Below are positions 44,225 to 54,411 of a DNA stretch of 64,000 nt, in pieces; the first letter of the stretch is position 1; each line of letters starts with the position of its first letter. Source of the DNA: Diploptera punctata. Taxonomy: Eukaryota > Arthropoda > Insecta > Blattodea > Blaberidae. The DNA lies in contig JASPKZ010003845.1 of NCBI GenBank assembly GCA_030220185.1, positions 1,497,501 through 1,561,500 of the forward strand, given 5' to 3'. Below the pieces are notes generated by a model, which did not search any database, was not told the origin of the DNA, and was given only the letters and a program-made list of their open reading frames with translations. The translations under genes and the position numbers were made by a program.

Positions 44225-45335
44225 AATTTTGCTCCATTGTACTTACGAGGTTCTAGAAGTAAGCTGACCGATATCCTTTAAGATATATTGGTTGAATTTA
44301 TTTAATATTTTAATAAAACAATGGAAAGATGAATCGGTATATTATTTAAATTTGTGTCAAATCATACAATATGCCATAGGTTAGTAACTTGCGGTTATGC
44401 ATGTATAGGGTGAACATAAAGTCCCTATCCATTTTATGAAAACGCAAATATATCTTGCTTTTGTTTTAAGTATTGAGAATGTTCACGATTGAAGAGAGGA
44501 TTGCCGTGGTCCGGCCCGTCATAGAGAACTCACGTATGATGCAGTGAGAGCGGATTTGACACGACCATTTAGGAAACTTGGCCCCACAAATGCGACCATA
44601 CATCAGCTTGTTAATAAATTTAATGGCAGGAAGTGTTCAGGCAGGCCATCTGGACCTGCAGACACAGTGCAGCGGATTCAGGAAGCCATTGAGCGAAGCC
44701 CTCGTGCATCAACTCGGCGACTCAGCCGTGAGCTTCAGCTTCCACAATCCATTGTGTGGAAGACTTTACACTTTACGTGCTCAAGTTCTGCACAATCTTG
44801 AAACATTTCCAGGAAGATGGCTAGGCAGAGGATCACCACGCATGTGGGCACCACGTTCTCCAGACTTAACCCCACTCGATTTATTTGCGTGGGGATATCA
44901 AATCACTTGTGTATCGAACCAAGGTTCGAGATCTTGCAGATTTGAAACAGCGCATTAGAAGCAGTTGATACCATTAAACCGGCTATGTTGGTGAACGTTT
45001 TCCAACATGCCTCACAATGTTGGCAGCTCTGCTTTGAAATTGAGGGGGGTCATGTTGAACTGAGATAATGTGCTGTGCAACAGTACATGTGAGTTCATTA
45101 CGCCCGTAAACAAATTTGACATAATCGGTCGTTTTCACTAAAATGGATAGGGACTGTATGTTCACCCTGTATTTCACTGCAGTCCGGCATATTTAAATAA
45201 GCTGTCATAAGAAACTGAGTTTCTCAAATTTAAGAGTTAACAAAGGAAAGATATATTCCGTAAACCGACAAAATTGAAACCATAAATTCGACTTTCTGAG
45301 AAATTCATTTATTTTACGTGTGGGACGTGAAAACC
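44225..45335 (+). repeat. Repeat R 3' part, split by a mariner derivative
   Basis: 44225-44405 (ttgtgtcaaatcatacaata, acttgcggttatgcatgta) and 45170-45335 (tttcactgcagtccggcata, gaaactgagtttctcaaatt, gggacgtgaaaacc) join into normal R sequence once the insertion is removed. Confidence 0.75.
44406..45169 (+). mobile_element. Mariner-type deletion derivative, 764 bp
   Basis: The inverted ends match over about 40 bp: agggtgaacataaagtccct and agggtgaacatacagtccct, then atccattttagtgaaaacg. TA flanks at 44404-44405 and 45170-45171. The forward sequence keeps an N-terminal transposase HTH (FRKLGPTNATIHQLVNKF, RIQEAIERSPRASTRRLSRE, LQLPQSIVWKTL) and the C-terminal RSPDLTPLDLFAWG and KVRDLADLKQRI, with the two central Asp regions missing. 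It can only have moved with help from a related transposase. Confidence 0.85.
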
Positions 45336-45734
45336 TTTATTTTTACAGCGTTCAGTACATTATCGTGTTCTAAAATACAGTAATAGCTTTCAATGGCGAG
45401 CTTGAGTTAATGTATTCAAAGCGATGATTTACTCTTTTGTAAAACAAAAGAACAGAACAAACCTTTTAAATAAATAAGACGAGTGAAACCCATTTAAAAC
45501 TACTTTTGTACGGATTAAAACGGAATTTTCCTTTTACATGGATCATCCACACAGCGCCTGATATATAGACTACACTTCCTGCGCAGAAGCAATGCCTTAC
45601 GAACATAGTGAGATTTTTACAATAAAGTAGATGTTTACTAGTAGTAGTGGAATTTGTTGACTTTTCGAAAAAAAATACATATATTTACAACGACAGTAAG
45701 GATAGGTCAATTTGAAAAGTAATTAAATTACTGA

Positions 45735-45990
45735 CATTATTGAACCCATAGGTTCATGGCCACGCAGACATAAGCTCTCCATACATTCGTATCCTGAGCT
45801 ACTTTCCTAAAATCACAGTTAATGTTATCCTCCCACCTTATTTTTGGTTTTCTACTGGCCACTTTCCCTCTGGTTTTCCTACAAGGAGTTTCCTGTCTAT
45901 CGCAATCTACAGGTTCTTACAATGTTTGGTTTCCTATCATGATCATGTTAGGCCTCTGTAGTTTTCTCCATTTGCCTAAAAATATTATAT
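45735..45990 (-). mobile_element. LINE type 1, 3' end
   Basis: The reverse strand carries CRETPCRKTRGKVASRKPKI, RWEDNINCDFRK and AQDTNVWRAYVCVAMNLWVQ, with a deletion of the DYTGNDWKAL segment. Confidence 0.75.
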
Positions 45991-46054
45991 ATATGTATAC
46001 CCCTATGTAACTAAGCGGAGACATGCGTGCTCCATATTAGCAGTTTCTTGACAA

Positions 46055-46369
46055 ACTAATTTTAGTTACTCTTATTTCCCTACATATGTCAGAGAATGGC
46101 ATGTGGTCAGCACATCGCCTCGAAGATACATCAAGTAGGCAACTAAGATATTAGCTGAAAACCGGTACAATTTTACTCAGAGGCACTAATTTAGACTTAA
46201 GCTTCATTTACGAAACCGAAAATCTTCAGACTCGGGACCCACTGCTTAAAGTCCCTCCTGTATGATTTGCCCCACGGATTTTTCCATCCTGAAAATCCAT
46301 CGAACGCGGCCTGGGTTCCGCGACCCTATATACCAGAGGCAAGGAACATAATCCTTGGATCCCCGATGC

Positions 46370-46370
<1 letters not shown>
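46055..46370 (-). mobile_element. SINE-A, degraded
   Basis: The reverse complement has the SINE-A order (ccttggatttttccatcc-like, ggagggactttaagcagtgg, cgagtctgaagattttcgg) down to the 3' end agtaactaaaatt near 46060. The B box is broken (gaacccaggccgcg). Confidence 0.75.
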
Positions 46371-46420
<50 letters not shown>

Positions 46421-46428
46421 ATGCGAGT
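46371..46428. repeat. (AT)n microsatellite
   Basis: About 55 bp of AT with one tt slip. The 62- and 63-codon frames across it are simple-sequence artefacts. Confidence 0.95.
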
Positions 46429-46514
46429 ATACATAAAGTATATACAAACAGAAAATAATAGGTTTGTTAAAAAAGTAGGGGTTACTTCATGCAGAAAGAA
46501 TTAAAATGAATTAA

Positions 46515-46640
46515 CTGTTAAAGGGTGAAACGTAAATGTTGAAATTGATCAATATTAGAGTAGAATTAAAAATTTTTAAGGTCGCTAAGTTGATTGATGA
46601 CAATCCCGATGGCATTTAGTCACAAGTTTGACCCCTGGCA
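46515..46640 (+). mobile_element. Helitron fragment related to 6794-7999
   Basis: Carries taaggtcgctaagttgattg, atgacaatcccgatggcatt and gtttgacccctggcaatcat, one repeat unit of that Helitron's interior. Confidence 0.5.
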
Positions 46641-47405
46641 ATCATAGGGGATGGTGAGATGTACATGTACAAATGATCGAAAACAGTGGATATTGGTGTC
46701 AATCCACATTTTTCGAAGCTTTTGAACTGCGTAGTGATATTTGCTGATATTTAAATCATGTTTAGCTCCCATCGTCATGCGGATGAAAAATAAAATTTTC
46801 GGAATGACCTTCGTATAGGATGTGAGCATGTTGGTCACTAGTCCGCCGGGACAGACAAATGCAAATGTAGGAAATCTTATCTATTACAAAACCTTGTTGT
46901 TTCTTCTCTTTGTACGTATAAAAGAATGTTTCTGATACCTCTGAGAATTGTGAAACTAAGGTTTGAATCCCACAACATGAATGTATGTATCTCGATGCGC
47001 CTTTGTTTTTACTCCTGGGATTTATGCAAGCCTCAAGATAACTGTGTCCTCCGTATGTTGTTTTCTTATAGATTCTAGAGTTGTTCTCCTTCTCAAGATG
47101 AAAACAATGAATGGATAATGTTACTTACAAACGTGTTGCAAATATAGAGAATAGGAAGAAGCATATTTACAGAACAAAAGTTGTTTTTGTTTAATAATCG
47201 TACGTTTATTATTTATTAAGCAATGGAATTTATTGGCATTTCGAAAGAAAGGAAATAAATTTTCATTTACATTGCGCATGGCCCTGCTTGGCCGTACGTG
47301 AATTTTTTTCATGAATGAAATAAAAAATAGTCGTAGGATTTATATAAAAAGAAATACATGCATGTCCACACACCTACACTCATACATAAAGAACGTATAA
47401 AACTA
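46641..47405. other. No recognisable feature
   Basis: AT-rich. A ccggcggactag-like motif in complement (46836) hints at a Helitron 3' end but cannot be supported. Confidence 0.4.
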
Positions 47406-47408
47406 TGA

Positions 47409-47446
<38 letters not shown>
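47406..47446. repeat. (AT)n microsatellite
   Basis: An AT run of about 40 bp. Confidence 0.95.
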
Positions 47447-47448
<2 letters not shown>

Positions 47449-47619
47449 ACAGTACATACACAATAATACACATCTACACTTACGCATAAAAAGACCATGT
47501 GTAGGCATATAAATATAAAAAAGTCTCATTTTGTATTTAAATAATGTTAAAAAAATTGCTACAGAACAAATTAAAAAAAACACATACACACACATACTCA
47601 TACACACACGCACAGGCAT

Positions 47620-47945
47620 ACCACCCCCACCCCTGCAGATATCATATGCACTATCAGGCTATTTAACTTATTAAGACTACGTATTATATAATAGAATTGA
47701 AGATAGGAAACAAATACCATATTGAAATTCTTATTATTGATAATACATATTTCCTCATTGATCTCCAGTTTTCCTATCCGTCAACTTCCTTGCTATGCCC
47801 TAAAATGTGCATGTTTTCACTTCACTCTCGACCCGTCCTAAAAGATACCAACATGGCCATACTCCCACGATCCGATCTGAGAAATCTCTCCGGCAGCAAC
47901 TGTAATCTAAGTTGCTCTGTTTATTATGCGTGTGTTATTTTAGAC
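47620..47945 (+). repeat. Repeat X, left copy
   Basis: Reverse-complement partner of 48840-49225: ccacccccacccctgcagat, gcactatcaggctatt, ggaaacaaataccatattg, ttttcacttcactctcgacc, cccacgatccgatctgagaa and ctccggcagcaactg recur there. The 89-codon frame (47697-47966) is partly shared in frame with the other copy (CPKMCMFSLHSRPVL / CPKIYMFSLHSRPVL, LPRSDLRNLSGSN / LPRSDLRNISGSN), so a decayed coding origin is possible. Confidence 0.65.
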
Positions 47946-47949
47946 GTGT

Positions 47950-48640
47950 TTGTATCTAAATTTTAATTTTAAAATGCCCGTCACGCAGGAAATTATGTAC
48001 ACTAAGCAAACCTCTCAGCAAGCCGAATTTATGGCCCATTTTCCTGGTTTTACGGAATATATATTTCTTTTGTTTAATTGGAGGAACTCAATTTCTGGTG
48101 CTAGCTTATTTTAAATTATCGGATTGCGATGAAAATAAAGTATGCAGAACCGTACGTTATTACCTATTTACATATTGTTTGTATAATTTGACACCAATTT
48201 ATATAATATCTACCGATTCATTTTTTTTTTCATTACTTTATTAAAATATTAAATAAATTAAACTAATATATCTTATAGAACGCATTATCAATTTAAGAGT
48301 TAATTAAATTGCTACGCACCAAACATGGCGGTTGCTAAAATAAATTTTTAATTTCGGGTTTCAGGTAAACCCTCCTTCTAATGGTCGGATTTTGCCGATA
48401 TTCGGAAAATACATTTATCGTTTTATTTTAATAGCACAATTGAATTTCGTTGTGAAACATTGAAAATTGCGATCACTAGAGCGATTTTTAAATTTTCGTT
48501 TGTCTAACTTCTACGCCTAATGGTCTGATTTTGTTGTTTTAGCAAACTGGTCTTTTCTTTTTTAATTAATTGTTACATGCCATGTTTGGTTTCGATTAAA
48601 CAAAAACTCTTGAGCGTTTCCTTCGGAATTCTTTAATTAC
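47950..48640 (-). repeat. Repeat R, long copy
   Basis: Reverse-complement R: the 3' end cctgcgtgacgggc is at 47965-47978, then aaatgggccataaattcggc, tgcggttc block, aaattggtgtcaaattatac, accgccatgtttggtgcgta and actagagcgattttt-type landmarks, to aaaagaccagtttgctaaaa near 48540. Confidence 0.75.
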
Positions 48641-48709
48641 ATGCATTGATTTAACAGATAGGTACATAGATGTTAAAGAAAAAGAAAAATATGATGTTAA
48701 ATGTTTTAT

Positions 48710-48839
48710 TGAAATTCTGAAGGAATAAAGCTATTGATGTTGTTTTCATGAAAATATTTTTGAAATTGATGTATAGATCGTCACCGATCCTGTCTAGTAG
48801 ACACCAGAAATGGGCATGACCAATATACACACACACTCT
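48710..48839 (+). repeat. Repeat R, 5' block
   Basis: gaaggaataaagctattgat, gttgttttcatgaaaatatt, cgtcaccgatcctgtctagt and acaccagaaatgggcatgac are the R 5' start, here followed by a short (AC)n and then repeat X. Confidence 0.65.
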
Positions 48840-49120
48840 CTGTGCAAGGACCGAGAAAACGGCAACATATTATAACAATATGTAGAGAGACAAAGAAGCT
48901 TAGATTTCAGTTGCTGCCGGAGATATTTCTCAGGTCGGATCGTGGGAGAGGTGGCGTGCTGGGATCGTTTAGGACGGGTCGAGAGTGAAGTGAAAACATG
49001 TAAATTTTTGGACAAAGTAAAGAAATTGAGGGATAGCGAAATTTGAGATCTGAGAAAATACGTATTAGGCCTATCAATGATGAGAATTCCAATATGGTAT
49101 TTGTTTCCGATCTTCAATTT

Positions 49121-49154
<34 letters not shown>

Positions 49155-49225
49155 GAGTAGTAAGTAGTCTTAATAAGTTGAATAGCCTGATAGTGCATTG
49201 ATTTCTGCAGAGGTGGGGGTGGTAA
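48840..49225 (-). repeat. Repeat X, right copy
   Basis: Reverse-complement partner of 47620-47945, with an (AT)n insertion at 49121-49153. A 169-codon frame overlapping it is not conserved as a whole; only two blocks match the left copy. Confidence 0.6.
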
Positions 49226-49435
49226 TAATAATAATAATAATAATACTTTATTTATTCTGGCAGAGTTAAGGCCATAAGGCCCTCTCTTCCACTCAACCAA
49301 CACAAATACAAATAAATATTCGACAAATATAGATATACACTATACTAATTATAAACAGTTAAAGATACAATAAATGTAGCAATGTAAATGTCATGTACAA
49401 ACAACATTTTATAGGGTAGTAACAATAATGATACG

Positions 49436-49474
<39 letters not shown>

Positions 49475-50050
49475 TAAATATGATACATTATACGGGAAAC
49501 ACCAATTAATATATATATATATCTTACACTGGATAGTAACGAAGTCGAGTTTAGAGCAAATATAAATTTAGATTTCTTTTAAAAGATGCCAATGTCCGGC
49601 AGCCCCTTATTTCTTCTGGTAGGGAATTCCAGTTGCGAGAAGTGGAGATGGTATATGACATGGAGTGATGTGATGACCTATGTTGCGGTATATTAAGTAA
49701 GAGACTATGTTGTGATCTTGTGTTTAGGTTATGGTTTGAGGATAGATACTGGAAACGGGATGATAAATAATTGGGAATCGAGGTATGTAGGATCTTAAAT
49801 AGGAGAATTAGACAGTGCGATTTTCTTCTCTCTTTTAGATGTAGCCATGACAATTCGTGGAATAATGGAGAAATGTGATCGTATTTTCGAACATTAAATA
49901 TGAATCTGAAACACGTATTATGGACACGCTGCAGTTTGTCCGACAATCCGTCACTTATGTCAGTTAGTAGAACGTCACAGTAGTCAGAATGCGGCATCAC
50001 TAAAGTTTGGATTAAAATTCTTTTAAGAGTTGTAGGAAGAAAATGTTTAA
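49222..50050 (-). mobile_element. LINE 3' end (CR1/Jockey-like)
   Basis: A 149-codon reverse frame (50000-49551) reads MPHSDYCDVLLTDISDGL, LQRVHNTCFRFIFNVRKYDH, ISPLFHELSWLHLKERRKSH, LILLFKILHTSIPNYLSSRF, SLLLNIPQHRSSHHSMSYTI, RNWNSLPEEIRGCRTLASFK, RNLNLYLL stop. This is the conserved end of a CR1/Jockey-type ORF2. The 3' untranslated region ends gccttatggccttaactctg followed by a (TTA)n tail at 49245-49222. An internal (AAT)n lies at 49437-49473. The open frame suggests a fairly young copy; it is 5'-truncated. Confidence 0.8.
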
Positions 50051-50494
50051 GTCGCTTTAGAGAATGCGTGTGTGTTTTTTATTCTGTTCTGTAGATTTTT
50101 TATTATTAATATATAAAATGAGATTCATTATTAAATACTTATACACATGGTAATTTTATATATGAGTGTTGATATGTATAATCGTGTATGTACTATATAT
50201 GTACACTTACATATATTAATTGTTTTCATGCTTCTTTATGTATGCCTGTATGTGTTTAGCAATGTATTTATTTCTTTATATTCTTATATTTATTTTTTTT
50301 ATCATGGAAAAAATATACGTACTGCCAGGCAGGCCCATGCACAATGTAAATGAGAATGTATTTCCTTTTTTTTTTTTTTTTTTTTCGAAATGTCAATAAA
50401 TTCCACCCCATATATATCCTATTATATATCAAATAGTCCCCCATTTGGTTCTCTGGGCGGGGACTCCTTTAGGGAACCTATGCCAAAGGCTCAA
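50051..50494. other. No recognisable feature
   Basis: AT-rich, with a poly-T run of about 20 at 50367-50386. The 68-codon frame at 50147 has no motif. Confidence 0.45.
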
Positions 50495-50710
50495 ACACGA
50501 ATGGGAATGAAAGACGTGCCTGGAAGCTTCTTGTAGGAAAACCAGAGGGAAAACGTCCAGTTGGTAGACCAATAATGAGGTGGGAGAATAACATTAACCA
50601 TGATTTGAAGGAAGTAGATTATACAGGAAATGATTGTAAAGCATTAGCTCATAATAGGGATATATGGAGAGCTTATGCCCGCACGGCCATGAAGCCAGTG
50701 AGTTAGTTAT
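50495..50710 (+). mobile_element. LINE type 1, 3' end
   Basis: The frame NGNERRAWKLLVGKPEGKRP, VGRPIMRWENNINHDLKEVD, YTGNDCKALAHNRDIWRAYA, RTAMKPVS is open to its end, with tail agccagtgagttagtta. The final NLRVR is replaced by an early tail. Confidence 0.8.
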
Positions 50711-50734
50711 ATATATCATCACCATCATAGTACA

Positions 50735-51010
50735 TTCACGAATTTAGGTCATTTGTTGACCTGTTTCGGCCTCAAGAGAAACACCATCCAGAAGTCTTTT
50801 GAGTGGACGTCCTGGTCTTCTTCTTCCTGCAGGTTGATATCTTAACATTTGTTTGGATATCCTGTGATCTTCCATTCGATGAACATGTTGCATCCATCTT
50901 GACTTATAATCATAAATTTTGTTTTCTAAAGGTTCCATGTGTAATTCTTCTAAGATGTCTTAATTTTTTTTGTGATCTAGTAGTGTGTATCCTGCAGTCC
51001 TCCGAAGTTA
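50735..51010 (-). mobile_element. LINE type 2, 3' end
   Basis: A 64-codon reverse frame reads MEPLENKIYDYKSRWMQHVH, RMEDHRISKQMLRYQPAGRR, RPGRPLKRLLDGVSLEAETG stop; upstream RTAGYTLLDHKKN is visible before a stop. Cleanest type 2 end in the window. Confidence 0.8.
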
Positions 51011-51245
51011 TCTAATTTTATTTCATTGTCTGCTGCTGCTCTGCTTCCTTCCAAGTATTAGGCCAAGGCCTGTTACGATCCTATAGAATTTTCCCTCCAG
51101 CGTTTCATAGGACGGCCCAGTGATCTTCGTCCTCTTGGTATATAATTATAAACAGCTTTGGGGATCCGATTTGAACTCATTCTTTCAAGATGGTGTTTCC
51201 AATTTAGTTAATGCTTTGGTCGTCATTAGTTTGATCCTTCCGGGA
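51011..51245 (-). mobile_element. LINE 3' end
   Basis: The reverse strand reads NWKHHLERMSSNRIPKAVYN, YIPRGRRSLGRPMKRWREN, with a stop further on. Standard LINE tail; the only copy of this exact type in the window. Confidence 0.7.
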
Positions 51246-51279
51246 AATTCTCGTATAAGACTTGAAAGCATAATAATAG

Positions 51280-51420
51280 TCCCTTCGATTGGTTGCTGGC
51301 CAAAGGAAGGCAAGCCCAGTGATGGGGCTGCCATCTTATAGCCTCTGGTCAGGATTTTCTGGAGAAGAAAAGAAAATAAAAGAAAGAAGAAATGGAAGAA
51401 AGGAAAGACTCCCTAGCCCT
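51280..51420 (+). repeat. Dispersed repeat, copy 2
   Basis: Diverged match to 835-1044 (aagcccagtgatggggctgc, catcttatagcctctgg), followed by a GA-rich run at 51358-51410. Confidence 0.45.
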
Positions 51421-51984
51421 CGGATGCCCTAATAGCGTCGGGGTCGAAAAAAACAAGAGTTAACCAAGAGACGTTAGATAGTAATTTTATTGTGTGTATA
51501 TATATGTGTGTGTGTATATATATATTATGTTACTATATTTTATTAAGTATAAAATATTGTATAATTGCAGCAAAAACTAAATTTCAGCTGATATTGTCAA
51601 TATAACAAGAAGAGAAATCGTAAAATGTGAAACGCCCAAAATGTTATCACCTGGAATCATTATCCATGTGTGGCCCGTGCTTAAAAACAGACCTGAGGAG
51701 AGAACCACACTTTTAATTACAGGTAGTGATATTGTAAGAAGCTAGTTGACGTTCAAGTCTCTAGAATGCGCTCATTAAGTACTGCGATTTGTTCTATTCT
51801 ACTCCGAGAGCGTTTGCTAGTGTCTTCCGTTTCCTGAACGTCATCCTCTGTTCCTTCATCTCATATTACTCACAAGTGTCCTACAGTCTGTGCTTCAACA
51901 TAATATGACCTTTATATTTTCACAGTATTATTGCTATTTCGTTTTCTAATATCATTTAATGAACTTATCCAAATAGTGTCGGCC
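51421..51984. other. No recognisable feature
   Basis: Contains gtgtatatatatgtgtgtgt near 51493. No frame or repeat match. Confidence 0.45.
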
Positions 51985-52245
51985 AAAAGTGGAAATCGTA
52001 TATTATGATAAGTTGGGAAGTGGTTTTTACAGAAACCAGGAAATGTTTAAAACCCGAGCGATAGCGAGGTTTTTAGTTCCCGAGAGTCTGTAAAACACTT
52101 CAAAAACGTACGTTGTACATTTTTTTTTTGCGCGATGGTGATTTCAAAATAATAAATAGTAGTAAAATAATAACATCTTTGTTGAAAATATTTGCGTTCA
52201 TTACAAACAACTGATTAACTTTAACAGTGTGGGCAATGTTTATTA
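51985..52245 (-). repeat. Repeat T, 3' part
   Basis: Reverse complement of T: aacttcccaactt, aaaaaccacttccc, ttgaagtgttttacagactc, ttttgaaatcaccatcgcgc, tactattt, caacaaagatgttatt, gcccacactgttaaagttaa. It is uninterrupted at the Helitron target position, giving a second empty site. Confidence 0.7.
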
Positions 52246-52934
52246 GTTCAGCCAGTGCTAGTGACTTAGTTAGTTAGTTAACGTGGACGTGGCAACATTG
52301 AAAAGTGGAACATTGGCGCATGTAAGTTGTATGTATTAGCTTAGGTTTCTTAGGGGGTGAGAAAAGGCCGTTAAAGCATGGCCTACACTATACATACATA
52401 TGAACTATCAATGTTAGCTCCAAACGCCCTCTGTAACACAAGTATAATTTACCGCAATCAAGATTCGTCCTGAAAATCGATTATGGACTTCAATTACCAG
52501 AACTAAAACAATGTAACTGGTAAACATTTTAATGTTGTGTTGAAGTTATATTGTGTTGTTTATGTTTGTATTACTTAAGGCTATTGTTTATTAAGGAGTG
52601 TTTTATTGATTTGTAAAGTTAGATTCTGTAATGTGCTGGTTTATTAATTTTACTAAACTAAGTTGCTCTCAGATCTCGTATCTGCCTTGTTTCATCATTT
52701 TAAACAGAATGAAGAATGAAAACAATTTGTAGTAAAGTTTTGAAACTTTCAGGCAATTAATTAAAATCTAACGGTGACAACTTTCCTCAAAGTTTTCAGT
52801 GACGAGGGTAACTTTCAAAGTTAAGGCACGATCAATAACACTTTAAATTACATATAACGCACAAGGATAATTTCACTTATACATTATTATTATTTACTTA
52901 CTTAATTGATGAAGTGCACAATTTAATTAAACAC
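52246..52934. other. No recognisable feature apart from a LINE tail remnant
   Basis: gccagtgctagtgacttagt and gttagttagttaac at 52253-52281 look like a type 1 LINE 3' tail without its body. The rest is anonymous. Confidence 0.4.
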
Positions 52935-53395
52935 AGGCTCAATTCTGACTGTTATTTTCCCTGTTATGTGGATGCGAAACATGGACTCTTTACTTTAAGG
53001 GAGGAAAAGAGATTACGAGTATTTGAGATTAAGTTCTTAGGACAATTTTTGGGCCAAAAGAGATTAACAGACAGGTTAATAGAAAACTACATAATAGTGA
53101 ACTTCATGATATGTTTAGGAAGCCAGATATAATAAGAACAGTTAAGTCTCGTAGACTCCGAGGAGCAGGACAAGTGACACGTATAGGGGATGAAAGAGGT
53201 GCATGGAAGCTTCTTCTAAGAAAACCAGATGGAAAACGCCCAGTTGGTAGACCAAGAATTAGGTGAGAGAATAGCATTATCCATGATTTGGGGCAGTAGA
53301 TTATACAGGGGATGATTGGAAAACATTAGCTCATGATATGGATGTATGGAGAGCTTATGCCCGCGCGTCCATGAACTTACGGGTTTGATAGTTAA
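52935..53395 (+). mobile_element. LINE type 1, 3' end
   Basis: Frames give LLCGCETWTLYFKGGK-like, EEKRLRVFEIKFLGQFLGQK, RLTDRL, RKPDIIRTVKSRRLR, GDERGAWKLLLRKPDGKRPV, GRPRIR stop ENSIIHDLG, DDWKTLAHDMDVWRAYARAS, MNLRV. Longer at the 5' side than most copies. Confidence 0.8.
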
Positions 53396-53479
53396 TTATA
53401 GGCTCATTTCTGGAAATGCATGCTGTTTTGTGTTACAGAGACCCTTGCCCTTCCAACTTCTCTAAAAAAACTATAAATT

Positions 53480-53690
53480 GCAGATTATAATTATATGCGT
53501 ACCGAAATTGGTTGAAATTGTTCCAAGAATTCTAGAATTATGCTGGAACATGTTATAATCGTTGTTGATCATTTTTCCATTTAAACTTCCCTCCTACCCC
53601 TTTAGTGTTTACAGCTACATTGCCAGATACACGTATAATTGTGTACCAAATTTAGCTGAAATAGATCAATATTTTATAGTAATATATATA
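53480..53690 (-). mobile_element. Helitron fragment related to 6794-7999
   Basis: The reverse of the ggtacgcatataatta, attctagaattatgctggaa and atcatttttccatttaaa blocks matches the 5' portion of that Helitron (tctagaacacctggagtaat; aaatgtaaaaatgatcgat). Confidence 0.5.
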
Positions 53691-53733
53691 TAGATATTAT
53701 AAATATATTTTTGACATTTGGCAATGAAGGCAA

Positions 53734-53978
53734 ATATGATATGAAAAGAAAAATGAATGCTTGAGTCGGGATTCGAACTCGAGTCTCTAAAGTCTGTACC
53801 TTTAGCGCTCTAACCAACTGAGCTACTCAAGAATTCCAATACAAGCATACATGTATAAGAAAATTGTATGCTTGTATTGGAATTCTTGAGTAGCTCAGTT
53901 GGTTAGAGCGCTAAAGGTACAGACTTTAGAGACTCGAGTTCGAATCCCGACTCAAGCATTCATTTTTCTTTTCATATA
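53734..53978. repeat. Near-perfect palindrome of two tRNA-like G repeats
   Basis: Left arm 53734-53850 and right arm 53866-53978 are reverse complements with a single difference that I can see, separated by 15 bases (atgtataagaaaatt). Each arm holds the full tRNA-like core: A box gtagctcagttggttagagc, B box gagttcgaatcccg, acceptor-like cttgag/ctcaag. The first T-stem pairing and the 6 bp anticodon stem (loop gtacaga) are atypical, so neither is called a tRNA gene. Confidence 0.9.
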
Positions 53979-54074
53979 ATATATATATATATATATATTT
54001 ATATATATTAAAGTCCTAACATTCCATGTTCCTAGGAACATGTCCCTGTGAATGAGCCTTTGGCATGGGTTTCC

Positions 54075-54365
54075 TGTTAGAGGAAGCAGATATAATAAGA
54101 ACATTTAACTCGTAGACTGCGATGGGCAGGACATGTTGCACGTATGGGGAATGAAAGACTTGCATGGAAGCTTCTTGTAGGAAAGCCAGAGGGAAAACGC
54201 CCAGTTGGTAGACCTAGAATGAGGTGGGAGAATAACATTAACTATGATTTGAGGGAAGTAGATTATACAGGGAATGATTGGAAAGCATTAGCTTAGGATA
54301 GGGATGTATGGAGAGCTTATGTTTGCGCGGCCATGAACCTACGGTTCGATAGTGCCAGTGAGTAA
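54075..54365 (+). mobile_element. LINE type 1, 3' end
   Basis: Reads RRLRWAGHVARMGNERLAWK, LLVGKPEGKRPVGRPRMRWE, NNINYDLREVDYTGNDWKAL, A stop DRDVWRAYVCAAMN, tail gccagtgagtaag running into (AT)n. Confidence 0.85.

Positions 54366-54366
<1 letters not shown>

Positions 54367-54409
<43 letters not shown>
54367..54409. repeat. (AT)n microsatellite
   Basis: About 42 bp of AT directly on the LINE tail. It may have grown from it. Confidence 0.95.

Positions 54410-54411
<2 letters not shown>

Noticed and set aside
46246..46458. Overlapping frames with long YIYIYI runs
   Set aside because: They come from the (AT)n microsatellite.
46836..46870. Helitron 3' end on the minus strand (CTAG after a GC-rich motif)
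   Set aside because: No matching 5' end or family member could be found, and a 4 bp signal is too weak alone.
48794..49303. 169-codon minus-strand frame
   Set aside because: It runs through repeat X, an AT microsatellite and part of the LINE tail, and is not conserved as a unit in the other X copy.
53866..53978. Functional tRNA gene
   Set aside because: A and B boxes are good, but the anticodon stem has 6 pairs, one T-stem pair and one acceptor pair fail, and the unit is part of a repeated larger sequence.
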